NCBI GenBank assembly: GCA_016294105.1
Contig: JAEDCN010000003.1
Coordinates: 96,119-160,118 of the forward strand
Source of the DNA: Treponema sp.
GTDB taxonomy: Bacteria; Spirochaetota; Spirochaetia; Treponematales; Treponemataceae
Direction: 5' to 3'
Length of the DNA stretch: 64,000 bases
Position 1 is the first letter of the stretch. Each line of letters opens with the position of its first letter. A program made the position numbers and the translations under genes. The notes beneath the pieces are model-generated. The model was not told the DNA's origin. It saw only the letters and a list, made by a program, of their open reading frames with translations, and made no database searches. Shown here piece after piece: positions 39,720-48,447 of the stretch.

Positions 39720-41493
39720 CGGTCTGAACACCCTGCTCCGTAGTTTTACTGAGAGCTACAACGTTGCCTACTGCCTCACCAATTTCCTCTGCACTAGAGG
39801 TCATTCTAGACATGGAATCGTTAATCTCATTGGTGATTGCCACCAAGTCGGCAGTTTTTGCCAAAATACTCTGGCTACCAGAAGCCATCTGGGCAGCACT
39901 GGTGCGAACCTCATTGTTTAGGCGATGGATTGTAACAAAGGAATTGTGAACACGGCGATTTCCTGCACTCTGCTGATCCATAACATTTTGCACGATACGC
40001 AACTCATCGGCCAAAACCGCAATGGCATTTCGCACATCCTCAAAGGCCTGGCTCAAGGTTTGAGAAGTATCAACTACATCGGTAATGGAAGATACCAGCT
40101 CCTTCAAGGCGGCGGAAATGGACTTGGACTGGGCGGAGGAGCTTTCCGCCAGCTTGCGGATCTCGTCGGCAACAACGGCAAAGCCCTTTCCCGCAACCCC
40201 AGCGTGGGCGGCCTCTATGGCGGCGTTCATGGCGAGAAGGTTTGTCTGGGAGGCTATGTTGTTGATGACGGCATTTGCCTCGGACATGCTGCGGGACTTG
40301 CCAGAAATATCCATAACCTTGGACTGCACCTCGGCAATCTTCTGGAAGCCAATCTCGGATACCCGTGAAAGATTATCAAACTGGGTGGTGCTGCGGGCAA
40401 GGGCATCGGTAACAGACTGGATGTTTGCCAGCATCTGCTCCACGGAGGAAACACTGTCGTTTACACTGGAGGTTTGCTCCTCAATGATGCTGTTCAAGCT
40501 AGAAACCTTGCTGCCAATATCTTGAATGGTATTGGAAACATCGGACACAGCGGTGGACTGGGTGTTCATCTGTCCCTGAACGATGGAAATGGCACCAGAA
40601 ATCTTATCCAAGGCTCCCTGGGCTCTATCCATACTGGAAGTAAGACCACGGCTTGTTACTGACAGGCTTACAACAGACTTCTTTACGGTGGAAATAATAC
40701 TGTGCAGGGAGGAAATAAATATGTTGAAATGCTCCGCCACCATTCCAATCTCATCCTTGGAGGAAACCTCCAGCTTAACCCGCAGATCCCCCTCGCCGGC
40801 TGCAATCTCATCCAGAGCCTTCGCAACGGTACCCAGGGGACGCACCGAACGGACCATCCAGATGAAGGCCACCACACCAAGGATGGCGGACAGAACGGTG
40901 ACAATGATCATGAGCCGCTGGAAGTCGTTGGAGCGCTCCAGCAGGTAGCTGGTGATATACTGGTTGTTTTCCTCCTGATAGTCGATGTATACGTTTATCC
41001 TGTCCAGCCATTTCTGGAACTCAGGACGGGCAATGTCAACAACGATTCTGTGGGCCTCAGCCAGATTTCCCGCGTCCACCAGCGAGATGACCTCTTGGAG
41101 GTAGGGAGTCAGGAAAACCTTGGACTGGTTGATGTCAGCCAGCATCCTCTGCTCCTGGTCGGACACCTCCATACTCGCGTCGGCAATAGCCTCGTTCATC
41201 AAGCTCTCCGAGTCAAGGTAGAATTTCTCCAGCTCGTTTATCTCCTGCAGGGTGGCTGCTCGTTCGGCTGGAGAGGTCAGCAGAATATAGTCCCGGACAC
41301 GGATGGATCTGTCGTGGACACTGCCACGGAAGTTGATGGCGTACCGCTGCTTCACGGAATTCACCAGAGTCATGTCCGTTAGCTTGTGGTTTACCTCCCG
41401 CATACGTATTACGCCAACAACATTGATCATCAAAAGAGCCAACAAACCACCGCCTACCGTGAAAGTTATCTTTGTCCTGATGCTCATCTTCAT
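39688..41493 (-). CDS. Methyl-accepting chemotaxis protein
   Basis: 601 residues from an ATG with GGGGG upstream. Layout: membrane helix at about 8-28, periplasmic four-helix-bundle sensor (VNSVKQRYAINFRGSVHDRS onward) to about 185, second helix near 195-210, HAMP domain (VAKALDEIAAGEGDLRVKLE), long coiled coil and the signalling tip NNIASQTNLLAMNAAIEAAH followed by GFAVVADEIRKLAESS. It senses a small molecule and controls CheA. The gene is convergent with the maturase; no CheR/CheW genes lie nearby. A middle part is rather GC-rich. Confidence 0.95.
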   Translation of the reverse strand: MKMSIRTKITFTVGGGLLALLMINVVGVIRMREVNHKLTDMTLVNSVKQRYAINFRGSVHDRSIRVRDYILLTSPAERAATLQEINELEKFYLDSESLMNEAIADASMEVSDQEQRMLADINQSKVFLTPYLQEVISLVDAGNLAEAHRIVVDIARPEFQKWLDRINVYIDYQEENNQYITSYLLERSNDFQRLMIIVTVLSAILGVVAFIWMVRSVRPLGTVAKALDEIAAGEGDLRVKLEVSSKDEIGMVAEHFNIFISSLHSIISTVKKSVVSLSVTSRGLTSSMDRAQGALDKISGAISIVQGQMNTQSTAVSDVSNTIQDIGSKVSSLNSIIEEQTSSVNDSVSSVEQMLANIQSVTDALARSTTQFDNLSRVSEIGFQKIAEVQSKVMDISGKSRSMSEANAVINNIASQTNLLAMNAAIEAAHAGVAGKGFAVVADEIRKLAESSSAQSKSISAALKELVSSITDVVDTSQTLSQAFEDVRNAIAVLADELRIVQNVMDQQSAGNRRVHNSFVTIHRLNNEVRTSAAQMASGSQSILAKTADLVAITNEINDSMSRMTSSAEEIGEAVGNVVALSKTTEQGVQTVKAQIGRFVL

Positions 41494-41673
41494 ATTCCAA
41501 ACCCCCATTACAAATCCTGCATCAAAGCAGATTTCCTTTCGTACTAGAATACTATGAAATATCAATAAATACAAGCCATATTAGCAAGCTGCATCCCACA
41601 ACAATGCCCTATTCTGAACAGCTGCTGGTTTTCCGCCCTTGGCCTTTTCTGCCGTTTCAGCTATAATCAAGCC

Positions 41674-42282
41674 ATGTTCAACAGCCTTACCGGAACCATC
41701 ACCGCAAAGTTACCCCAATGCCTGTACGTGGAAACAGGGGGGATTGAGTGGGACCTTGCCGTCCCGGACTCCAGCCTGGACTCCTTCCCCCCGGTGGGAA
41801 GCCAGGGCAGGGTTTTTACCTGGCTTTTGCATCGGGAGGACTCCATGAAGCTCTTCGGCTTTGCCTCCCAGCAGGAGCGTAGCCTCTTTCTTGACCTGCT
41901 GAAGGTGGACGGTGTGGGAGCCAAGGGAGCCTTGAAAATCATGTCGGGCATCTCTCCCCAGCAGCTTTCCCAGGCACTGGACAGCGAGGACCTTGCCCAG
42001 CTGGAGCGGCTTCCCGGCGTGGGCAAGAAGACAGCCCAAAAGATGATGCTGGCCCTGAAGGGAAAGCTGAGCTTTGGAGATGCCCCTCCTTCACGGCAGG
42101 CAGCAGCCACTTCTCGCTGGCAGGATGTGGTACAGGCTTTATCAGATATGGGCTATGACAAGCGGGACTGTGAGGCAGTGCTGGCTCGTCTGGAACAGGA
42201 GCTTGCACAGGAATTGCAGGGTAAGATTCCCAGCCAGCAGGAAGAACTTTTGTTCCGCAAGGCCATTGTGGAGCTGGCATAA
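41674..42282 (+). CDS. ruvA: Holliday junction helicase subunit RuvA
   Basis: 202 residues. RuvA tetramers bind four-way junctions and recruit RuvB. N-terminal OB-fold (MFNSLTGTITAKLPQCLYVE, GGIEWDLAVPDSS), two helix-hairpin-helix motifs (LLKVDGVGAKGALKIM near residue 75 and LERLPGVGKKTAQKMM near 110), and a C-terminal domain (VQALSDMGYDKRDCEAVLAR) that touches RuvB. Length and order are normal. It leads the ruvA-ruvB-queA operon; ruvB starts 21 bases later. The upstream sequence has no strong ribosome site. Confidence 0.95.
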   Translation: MFNSLTGTITAKLPQCLYVETGGIEWDLAVPDSSLDSFPPVGSQGRVFTWLLHREDSMKLFGFASQQERSLFLDLLKVDGVGAKGALKIMSGISPQQLSQALDSEDLAQLERLPGVGKKTAQKMMLALKGKLSFGDAPPSRQAAATSRWQDVVQALSDMGYDKRDCEAVLARLEQELAQELQGKIPSQQEELLFRKAIVELA

Positions 42283-42303
42283 TCCAAGCTGGATTACACC
42301 AGC

Positions 42304-43371
42304 ATGAAGAAGGAAGCCATGAACGAGATTTTACGAGCGAACATCCCCCTGGAAGAGGATTCCCAGAATATCAGCCTACGTCCCCAGCTCCTGAATGAGT
42401 TTTTGGGACAGAAGATAGTGAAGGAAAACCTTGCGGTCTGTATTGAAGCTGCCAAGAGCCGTGGAGAAGCCATGGACCATCTCTTTCTCATTGGACCTCC
42501 GGGACTGGGAAAAACAACCCTCGCCCAGATTACTGCCCAAGAATTGGGAGCCGAGTTCAAGGTAACTAGTGCCCCAGCCCTAGAAAAGCCCAAGGACTTG
42601 GCAGGCATTCTTTCTACTATTACCGAAGGTACGGTTTTCTTCATCGATGAGATTCACCGCCTAAAGCCCGCCATTGAGGAAATGCTCTACATTGCCATGG
42701 AAGACTACGAGCTAGACTGGATTATTGGCCAAGGAGCTGCAGCCCGCACCGTCCGTATTCCCATTCCACGATTTACCCTAGTGGGAGCCACCACAAAGGC
42801 GGGCATGGTTTCCAGCCCCCTTATCAGCCGATTCGGCATTGTACAGCGATTCAGCTTTTATTCCCAGGAGGAGCTGGCAGCCATTATTCAGCGCTCCGCC
42901 AACATTCTGGAGGTGAACATCCACCAGGATGCGGCTTTGCTGATGGCAGGCTGTTCCCGAGGTACTCCTCGTGTGGCAAACCGAGTGCTGCGGCGAATTA
43001 GGGACTTTGCCCAGGTGCTGGGAGATCAAACCAAGAATCCTGCCGACGGCCCCTACAGCTGCACCATCACCAAGGAAATTGCAGAGCTAGGTCTCCAACG
43101 TCTGGAAATCGATTCCCTGGGGCTGGAGCGCTACGACAGAGAAATCCTCCTTTCCATTATCCAGAACTTTGGCGGAGGACCTGTGGGAGCGGAAACACTG
43201 GCCATTTCCATTGGGGAATCCATGGATACCCTGGAGGACTACTACGAACCATATTTGATTCAGTGCGGATTGTTGCAACGGACTCCCCGTGGCCGCATTG
43301 TTACAGAAAAAACATACCAACATCTTGGAGTGCAGGGACGATACCATGCTGACGAAAGACTTTTATTTTGA
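42304..43371 (+). CDS. ruvB: Holliday junction helicase subunit RuvB
   Basis: 355 residues, AAA+ motor driving branch migration. Walker A LFLIGPPGLGKTTLAQITAQ near residue 60, Walker B VFFIDEIHRLKPAIEE near 110, sensor 1 FTLVGATTKAGMVSSPLISR with the arginine finger near 165, and a C-terminal winged helix (PYLIQCGLLQRTPRGRIVTE). The N-terminus LRPQLLNEFLGQKIVKENL is the family's. The start at 42304 gives MKKEAMNEILRANIPL; the ATG five codons later is an alternative. The 3' end overlaps queA by 26 bases. Confidence 0.96.
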   Translation: MKKEAMNEILRANIPLEEDSQNISLRPQLLNEFLGQKIVKENLAVCIEAAKSRGEAMDHLFLIGPPGLGKTTLAQITAQELGAEFKVTSAPALEKPKDLAGILSTITEGTVFFIDEIHRLKPAIEEMLYIAMEDYELDWIIGQGAAARTVRIPIPRFTLVGATTKAGMVSSPLISRFGIVQRFSFYSQEELAAIIQRSANILEVNIHQDAALLMAGCSRGTPRVANRVLRRIRDFAQVLGDQTKNPADGPYSCTITKEIAELGLQRLEIDSLGLERYDREILLSIIQNFGGGPVGAETLAISIGESMDTLEDYYEPYLIQCGLLQRTPRGRIVTEKTYQHLGVQGRYHADERLLF

Positions 43372-44416
43372 TTTACCACCAGAACTTGTGGCCCAACATC
43401 CACCCCAGGTACGAGGACAGGATCGGCTCATGCTCCTTGATAGAGCCACAGGACAGGTGGCTCATCATCAGATGGCAGACCTGCCCAGCCTCATTCCATC
43501 CAATGCCTTAATGGTGTTCAACAACTCCAAGGTACGCCGCTCCCGTGTTTACGGCATCAAGGACACCACTGGCCGCCCCACGGAATTCCTTTTTCTCCAG
43601 CCTGTAGAACTACCTGCTGCGGCTTCCCTCCCTGCTGGTGCCTGTTGCTTTTGGAAAACCATGGTCAAGAACGCAAAAAAACAAAAGAGCGGTCACCAAT
43701 ACCAGTTTGCAGACGGAACGGTAGCCACCATTGTAGAAAATCCTTCTGACACTGGCACCGAATTCCGCACCCTAGCTTTTCCCCTTCCCATTACCGAGGA
43801 CTGGTTCGAGGCCAACGGACACATTCCCCTGCCACCCTACATCCGGCGAGAGGACACCGCAGAAGATAGCCAACGCTACCAAAACGTCTACGCCTCAGAA
43901 ACTGGCTCTGCAGCCTGTCCCACAGCGGGACTCCATTTTACCACAGAAATGCTAGAAACCTTGGATAAGGCGGGCATCCAGAAGGCTTGGGTCACCCTCC
44001 ACGTGGGGCTGGGAACCTTTTTGCCAGTGCGTGCAGAGCGGCTAGAAGACCACGCCATGCACTACGAAACCTATTCAGTAAGTACCCAAACAGCCCAAGC
44101 TGTCAATGAGGCAAAGGCAGAAGGGCGCCCCATCCTAGCAGTTGGCACCACCTCTGTACGAACCTTGGAGTCAGCCTGGAACCAAGAAGCCCAGCAGCTG
44201 GAATCTGGCACCAAGTCCACCAATATTTTCATCTATCCTGGCTACCAGTTCAAAGTGGTGGATAAGCTTTTTACCAACTTCCACACCCCAGAATCCACCT
44301 TGCTGATGCTGGTCAGTGCCTTTGCTGGAAAAGAACGAATTATGGCAGTCTACCAACAAGCGGTGGAGCAGCGGTACCGGTTCTTTTCCTACGGAGATGC
44401 CATGCTGATTTTGTAG
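43346..44416 (+). CDS. queA: S-adenosylmethionine:tRNA ribosyltransferase-isomerase
   Basis: 356 residues. Makes epoxyqueuosine in tRNA from preQ1 using the ribosyl part of SAM. Family segments: MLTKDFYFDLPPELVAQHP at the start, LMVFNNSKVRRSRVYG, GHIPLPPYIRREDTAEDSQR, YASETGSAACPTAGLHFTTE near residue 190, VTLHVGLGTFLPVRAE, and TNFHTPESTLLMLVSAFAG near the end. The start lies inside ruvB, with GGGA nine bases upstream; the frame is open earlier but unconserved. Last gene of the operon, followed by an AT-rich hairpin. Confidence 0.96.
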   Translation: MLTKDFYFDLPPELVAQHPPQVRGQDRLMLLDRATGQVAHHQMADLPSLIPSNALMVFNNSKVRRSRVYGIKDTTGRPTEFLFLQPVELPAAASLPAGACCFWKTMVKNAKKQKSGHQYQFADGTVATIVENPSDTGTEFRTLAFPLPITEDWFEANGHIPLPPYIRREDTAEDSQRYQNVYASETGSAACPTAGLHFTTEMLETLDKAGIQKAWVTLHVGLGTFLPVRAERLEDHAMHYETYSVSTQTAQAVNEAKAEGRPILAVGTTSVRTLESAWNQEAQQLESGTKSTNIFIYPGYQFKVVDKLFTNFHTPESTLLMLVSAFAGKERIMAVYQQAVEQRYRFFSYGDAMLIL

Positions 44417-44488
44417 GAGGATAATATCTCTTATTTTTTCTCCAAAATAAATAGTTTTTTTGAGAAAAATAAGTTATAATGACTCATC

Positions 44489-46042
44489 ATGGAGACTATT
44501 ACATTAGTACAGTATCTAACAGCCCTGCAAGGTGCCCTGCGTGCAATCATATCACTTTGTGCCCTTGTTCTTATCCTTCTTTGTACTAATAGGCAATCTC
44601 ATATACCTGCTTTCAAATATTTTCTCTACTTTATTGTTGCCATGGGACTGTGGGGTTTCTTTGGAAGTGTATTCTATATCTATCCCAATGACGAGATTCT
44701 TCCCTACGTAAGCCCCCTCATTTATGCCGCCATTTCCTTTGGCGGGCCTGCCTTTATGAGGTTCTGTTTTTCTTATGTCTTTCCCCATAAAAAGAATCTG
44801 ATAAAATTCCTGCGGTGGATTTATATCTTTCCCTGCATTTTCTCCCTTTCTGTACTACTGCCACAATTACAAAAGTATTCCATCATCTTCATCAATGAAG
44901 TCATCTACATTCCCTACAGGGATATACTGGAGCAGTACCACTTCCTGTACTATGTCTATGTTTTTTATAGCTATGCAACCGTTGTGCTGGGAAGTGCAAT
45001 GCTTTTGTACAAGGTCATTAAGCAGCCACAAGAAGCTACCACAGGAAACAAGCTGGCCATTGTAGCAGCCTTGCTCTTTATTGGACAGAATATGTTTGTA
45101 ACCTTTAACGAGTATACCAATAGATTCTTTTGGGTTCCACCCATTACCGTCAACCTTTGTATGGTGCTGCTATTCTTTACCCTGTACTACGATACCTCCG
45201 AGCAAATTATTATTCAGGGACAGTCAGCATTGCTGAAAACCATCCCCTTCCCCGTATTCATTTTGAACAAGAATGATATCATTGTCCACTTCAACAAAAA
45301 AGGGAAGGAGCTTTTTACTTCAAGAAGAAATAAGGGAGTTTATTTTTTCAAAAAAAATGATCTGCTCCGCCAGTTTACCACCTTTGAAATCGAAGTGCCG
45401 CTGGAAGGAGATCAGTATCGGGGAACAAACAAATTCATCCAGAAGAATGACGACAAAACCCTCTTCTTTTTACAGGAGCAGGAAATTAGCGATGAGGAGC
45501 ATGTTAAGAACCAAGGCCATGTTATAATGCTGGTGCCCCTCACTTCAATCCAGAATTTCTTTACCACACTGGAGTTCAAGGCATTCAGAGATTCTCTGTG
45601 CCAGTGTTACAACCGGCATTTTTTGGAGCTAAAGCAAAATGAACCTGCTTCTCCAGACAGCTTCCCTATTTCCCTGTTGGTGTGTGACTTGGACAACCTT
45701 AAAACCATTAACGACGTTTTGGGACATACCAGAGGAGATGAATATATCCTCAGCTGCTACAATGCCATATGCTCTCAAATCAAGAAGGAAAGTCTGGTTT
45801 TCCGATTGGGTGGTGATGAATTCCTGGTGATTTTGTATAAGACACCTGCAGCTACTGCCCAGACGATAGCCAAAAACATTGAGTCAAAGGTGGCTCAGAA
45901 TCAGAATTTTCTCCCACATAAAATTGGTATTTCCATAGGATGCAGCACCGCACCCTCCAATACTACCAACTTTGAAGACTGCTTCAAAAAGGCAGACGAG
46001 GAAATGTACAAGACCAAGGCAAAACACAAGGGCAAACAGTAA
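44489..46042 (+). CDS. Membrane diguanylate cyclase (7TM-type sensor plus GGDEF)
   Basis: 517 residues. Residues 1-225 hold seven hydrophobic segments like the histidine-kinase 7TM input domain, including the typical IYIPYRDILEQYHFLYYVYV. A PAS-like linker covers about 230-340. The GGDEF domain has CDLDNLKTINDVLGHTRGDE and FRLGGDEFLVILYK, with metal-binding Asp and intact GGDEF, so cyclic-di-GMP synthesis is expected; no inhibitory RxxD is obvious. A TATAAT box at 44475 suits the promoter. It overlaps the next gene by one base (TAATG) and is its paralogue. Confidence 0.88.
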   Translation: METITLVQYLTALQGALRAIISLCALVLILLCTNRQSHIPAFKYFLYFIVAMGLWGFFGSVFYIYPNDEILPYVSPLIYAAISFGGPAFMRFCFSYVFPHKKNLIKFLRWIYIFPCIFSLSVLLPQLQKYSIIFINEVIYIPYRDILEQYHFLYYVYVFYSYATVVLGSAMLLYKVIKQPQEATTGNKLAIVAALLFIGQNMFVTFNEYTNRFFWVPPITVNLCMVLLFFTLYYDTSEQIIIQGQSALLKTIPFPVFILNKNDIIVHFNKKGKELFTSRRNKGVYFFKKNDLLRQFTTFEIEVPLEGDQYRGTNKFIQKNDDKTLFFLQEQEISDEEHVKNQGHVIMLVPLTSIQNFFTTLEFKAFRDSLCQCYNRHFLELKQNEPASPDSFPISLLVCDLDNLKTINDVLGHTRGDEYILSCYNAICSQIKKESLVFRLGGDEFLVILYKTPAATAQTIAKNIESKVAQNQNFLPHKIGISIGCSTAPSNTTNFEDCFKKADEEMYKTKAKHKGKQ

Positions 46043-47619
46043 TGAATGACTCTGCATCTTCCTTAAATTATATTACTCTTCTCTTTGGAATGACACGGTT
46101 ATTAGTGGCTTTTTACATCCTTTTTCTGGTGGGAATCAAAAAACAAAACTCCATTTATTTACCATTCAAAGGATATCAACGGGTCTTTCTGTTCTTTTTT
46201 GGTCTCTGGTCATTGATTCTGGCGGTATATTATCTATATCCAGGGAAGGTTTTATTACCACGAATCTATTCATTGGTGTATGTTGCCCTACCCTTTACCA
46301 CTCTCACCTTTTTTTATTTTTGCTTTACCTACACCTTTCCACAAAAAATCTACTGGATGAAGTATTTGCTGTGGCTCATGATTATTCCCCTCGTAACAGC
46401 CATCTTCGCCATAGTACCTGATTACAACAAATATTTTGTAATCTTTACCACCGACATTATTTATATTCCCTACCGAGATATTAAGGAAATATACCAACCC
46501 TGGTTTTACGTCCATTCAGCCTACAGTTATGCCTTGGTTTTGATAGGAACGATTTTTCTCATCATAAAGGTAAAATATCCTTCAACCCAAAATAGAAAAT
46601 TGTGCGTTTACGCCATTATTGCCACAGCATTATTCATCTTTCAAAATGTATACCGCACCTTTATCACGGTAGAAGCTGCTGTTTGGTTCGGACCTTTAAT
46701 TTCCGTCGCCGTAGCTACGCTTTTTTTCCTCGTTGTGTATGCGGATGAAAGCCAAATCCTTGTGATTAAGGGGCAAGAAAAGCTCATGAAGGCACTGCTC
46801 TTTCCCATTTTCCTGTTGGACAAGGACGGAAGAATAATCTATGCCAACAAAGAAGCAAAAGAAATTTGTTCCAATATCTATCAATCCAATCAAGTTATTG
46901 GGTTTAGACAAGACATCATGGAAAATTTCGCTCCCTATCAAATCGAATCGGAGATTGATAAAAGCAATTTCTTTGCAAATGAGGAAAACATTATCCTCCA
47001 AAGTAAGGTCGACGGTAGCATTTTCTATCTGCACCAACAGGAAATTGCCATAAGGGGAAAAAAATCCCAAGAGGAAGTAGGAACCATGCTGATGCTGGTG
47101 GCAATTTCCTCCATGCAAAATTTCTTGTCTACCTTGGAGGACAAGGCCTTCAAGGATCCCTTGTGTGGCTGCTACAACCGCCACTTTCTGGAATTCAAGC
47201 AGGCAGAATTTGCCGTTTTAGGTGATGCATTGCAGGAGCTCCTTCCCATAAGCTTCATCATGTGCGACATTGACGGGCTTAAAGTGGTAAACGATACCTA
47301 TGGTCACGACAAGGGAAATGAGTATATCATCCTGTGTCACCAGATCCTCAACTCCTCCGTCCACTCCGATGATTTTATCTTCCGGCTTGGCGGCGACGAA
47401 TTCCTAGTGATTCTCACCAACTCAGAGCAGCGGGTAGCACAGGAGCGGGTAACTGCCATTGAAGCAAAGATGCAGGAAATAAAAAAAGAATACAACACGA
47501 GCATTTCTATCGGTTATGCCACCGCAGACAAGCTTCCCGTTGATTTCCTCCAGCTTATAAAAGAGGCTGACCAGCAGATGTACCAGAAGAAAAACCAGCG
47601 GAAAAAGGACATTTTCTAA
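46042..47619 (+). CDS. Second membrane GGDEF protein, paralogue of the preceding gene
   Basis: 525 residues with the same layout: seven membrane segments (IYIPYRDIKEIYQPWFYVHS is in the same place), a PAS-like linker and GGDEF. Here the first motif reads CDIDGLKVVNDTYGHDKGNE, with Asn in place of the usual Asp of GDE, while FRLGGDEFLVILTN is intact. It is therefore probably still active, but this nucleotide-binding change is worth noting. Tandem duplication is clear from linker and loop similarity. Translation is coupled to the first gene through TAATG. Confidence 0.87.
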   Translation: MNDSASSLNYITLLFGMTRLLVAFYILFLVGIKKQNSIYLPFKGYQRVFLFFFGLWSLILAVYYLYPGKVLLPRIYSLVYVALPFTTLTFFYFCFTYTFPQKIYWMKYLLWLMIIPLVTAIFAIVPDYNKYFVIFTTDIIYIPYRDIKEIYQPWFYVHSAYSYALVLIGTIFLIIKVKYPSTQNRKLCVYAIIATALFIFQNVYRTFITVEAAVWFGPLISVAVATLFFLVVYADESQILVIKGQEKLMKALLFPIFLLDKDGRIIYANKEAKEICSNIYQSNQVIGFRQDIMENFAPYQIESEIDKSNFFANEENIILQSKVDGSIFYLHQQEIAIRGKKSQEEVGTMLMLVAISSMQNFLSTLEDKAFKDPLCGCYNRHFLEFKQAEFAVLGDALQELLPISFIMCDIDGLKVVNDTYGHDKGNEYIILCHQILNSSVHSDDFIFRLGGDEFLVILTNSEQRVAQERVTAIEAKMQEIKKEYNTSISIGYATADKLPVDFLQLIKEADQQMYQKKNQRKKDIF

Positions 47620-47634
47620 GCATAAAATGAACAG

Positions 47635-47668
47635 GGAATATGCTTGAACGTTGCTTCAAGCATATTCC
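47635..47668. terminator. Perfect hairpin behind the GGDEF pair
   Basis: GGAATATGCTTGAA pairs perfectly with TTCAAGCATATTCC over a six-base loop. There is no T tract, so termination is likely but not certain. Confidence 0.5.
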
Positions 47669-47777
47669 AAAATGCAAGAATCAGGGCAAAATTAAGAGAA
47701 AAAGTTTCATTTATATCAATTTCTTCCATTATCTCTTTGTTAAATTTTCGTTTTTCTTTTAAAAAAAGGATTTTTAG

Positions 47778-47823
47778 TTGACAATAGACTTTCTGTTCTA
47801 TATCATATTTGTAATTGTTACAA
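47778..47823 (+). promoter_or_regulatory. Promoter with Fur/PerR-type box
   Basis: TTGACA (47778-47783) and TATCAT (47801-47806) stand 17 bases apart. Immediately behind lies TTGTAATTGTTACAA (47809-47823), arms TTGTAA and TTACAA, close to the PerR box TTATAATTATTATAA. The Fur-family gene 34 bases downstream probably represses itself here. Confidence 0.75.
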
Positions 47824-47856
47824 TTTTATGCTAAGGGAGAAATAGGAAGTAATACA

Positions 47857-48300
47857 ATGAAAATGATATTAACAGAAAGGGAAATGACAAACAGAATTGT
47901 CTCTTGTGGTATCCGTCCTTCTTTGCAGCGGATTCATATCTATCGTTATCTTTGTAATTCTACAGAGCATCCAACTGTAGAAGCCGTATATTCTGCCCTG
48001 ATTTCAGAGATTCCTACATTGTCACGTACTACAGTTTACAACACCCTCAAGCTGTTCCACAAGCATGGATTGATAGAAACCATTACCATCGAGAATGAGG
48101 AGCTACGGTATGACGCCGATGTAAGCGACCACCTGCACTTCAAGTGTAATTGCTGTGGTTCAGTAAGTGACATTCCTTACGAGGAAACCACCACAGTATA
48201 CAAGTCCTTTGCTCAGAAATTGCCCTCAGGCTTTTCCTTATCAAAGATTCAGACTTGCCTTTGGGGTATCTGTTCCAACTGCACTGTACAAAAAGCATAA
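47857..48300 (+). CDS. Fur/PerR-family metal-dependent repressor
   Basis: 147 residues from the ATG giving MKMILTEREMTNRIVSCG. Winged-helix DNA-binding half: RPSLQRIHIYRYLCNSTEHP, PTLSRTTVYNTLKLFHKHGL. The metal half has DHLHFKCNCCGSVSDIP and two Cys-x-x-Cys pairs (CNCC, CSNC) for structural zinc. The Asp and His content suits a PerR peroxide sensor, but Fur or Zur cannot be excluded. A PerR-type box overlaps its promoter. It is a single-gene unit ending in a terminator. Confidence 0.9.
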   Translation: MKMILTEREMTNRIVSCGIRPSLQRIHIYRYLCNSTEHPTVEAVYSALISEIPTLSRTTVYNTLKLFHKHGLIETITIENEELRYDADVSDHLHFKCNCCGSVSDIPYEETTTVYKSFAQKLPSGFSLSKIQTCLWGICSNCTVQKA

Positions 48301-48318
48301 ACTTATTTTTTGATTCAT

Positions 48319-48371
48319 TATGGCCATCCTAGGACTTGAAGTTCACTGCACTTCCTAGGATGGCTTTATTT
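48319..48371 (+). terminator. Rho-independent terminator of the Fur-family gene
   Basis: GCCATCCTAGGACTTGAAGT faces ACTTCCTAGGATGGC and is followed by TTTATTTTTTT. Confidence 0.88.
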
Positions 48372-48447
48372 TTTTGAAGTCATTCCTTTCTTATAAACAT
48401 CTTAACTCCGCTGCTTTTTTGTTCGATACAATAACGAAGGAGTTTGT

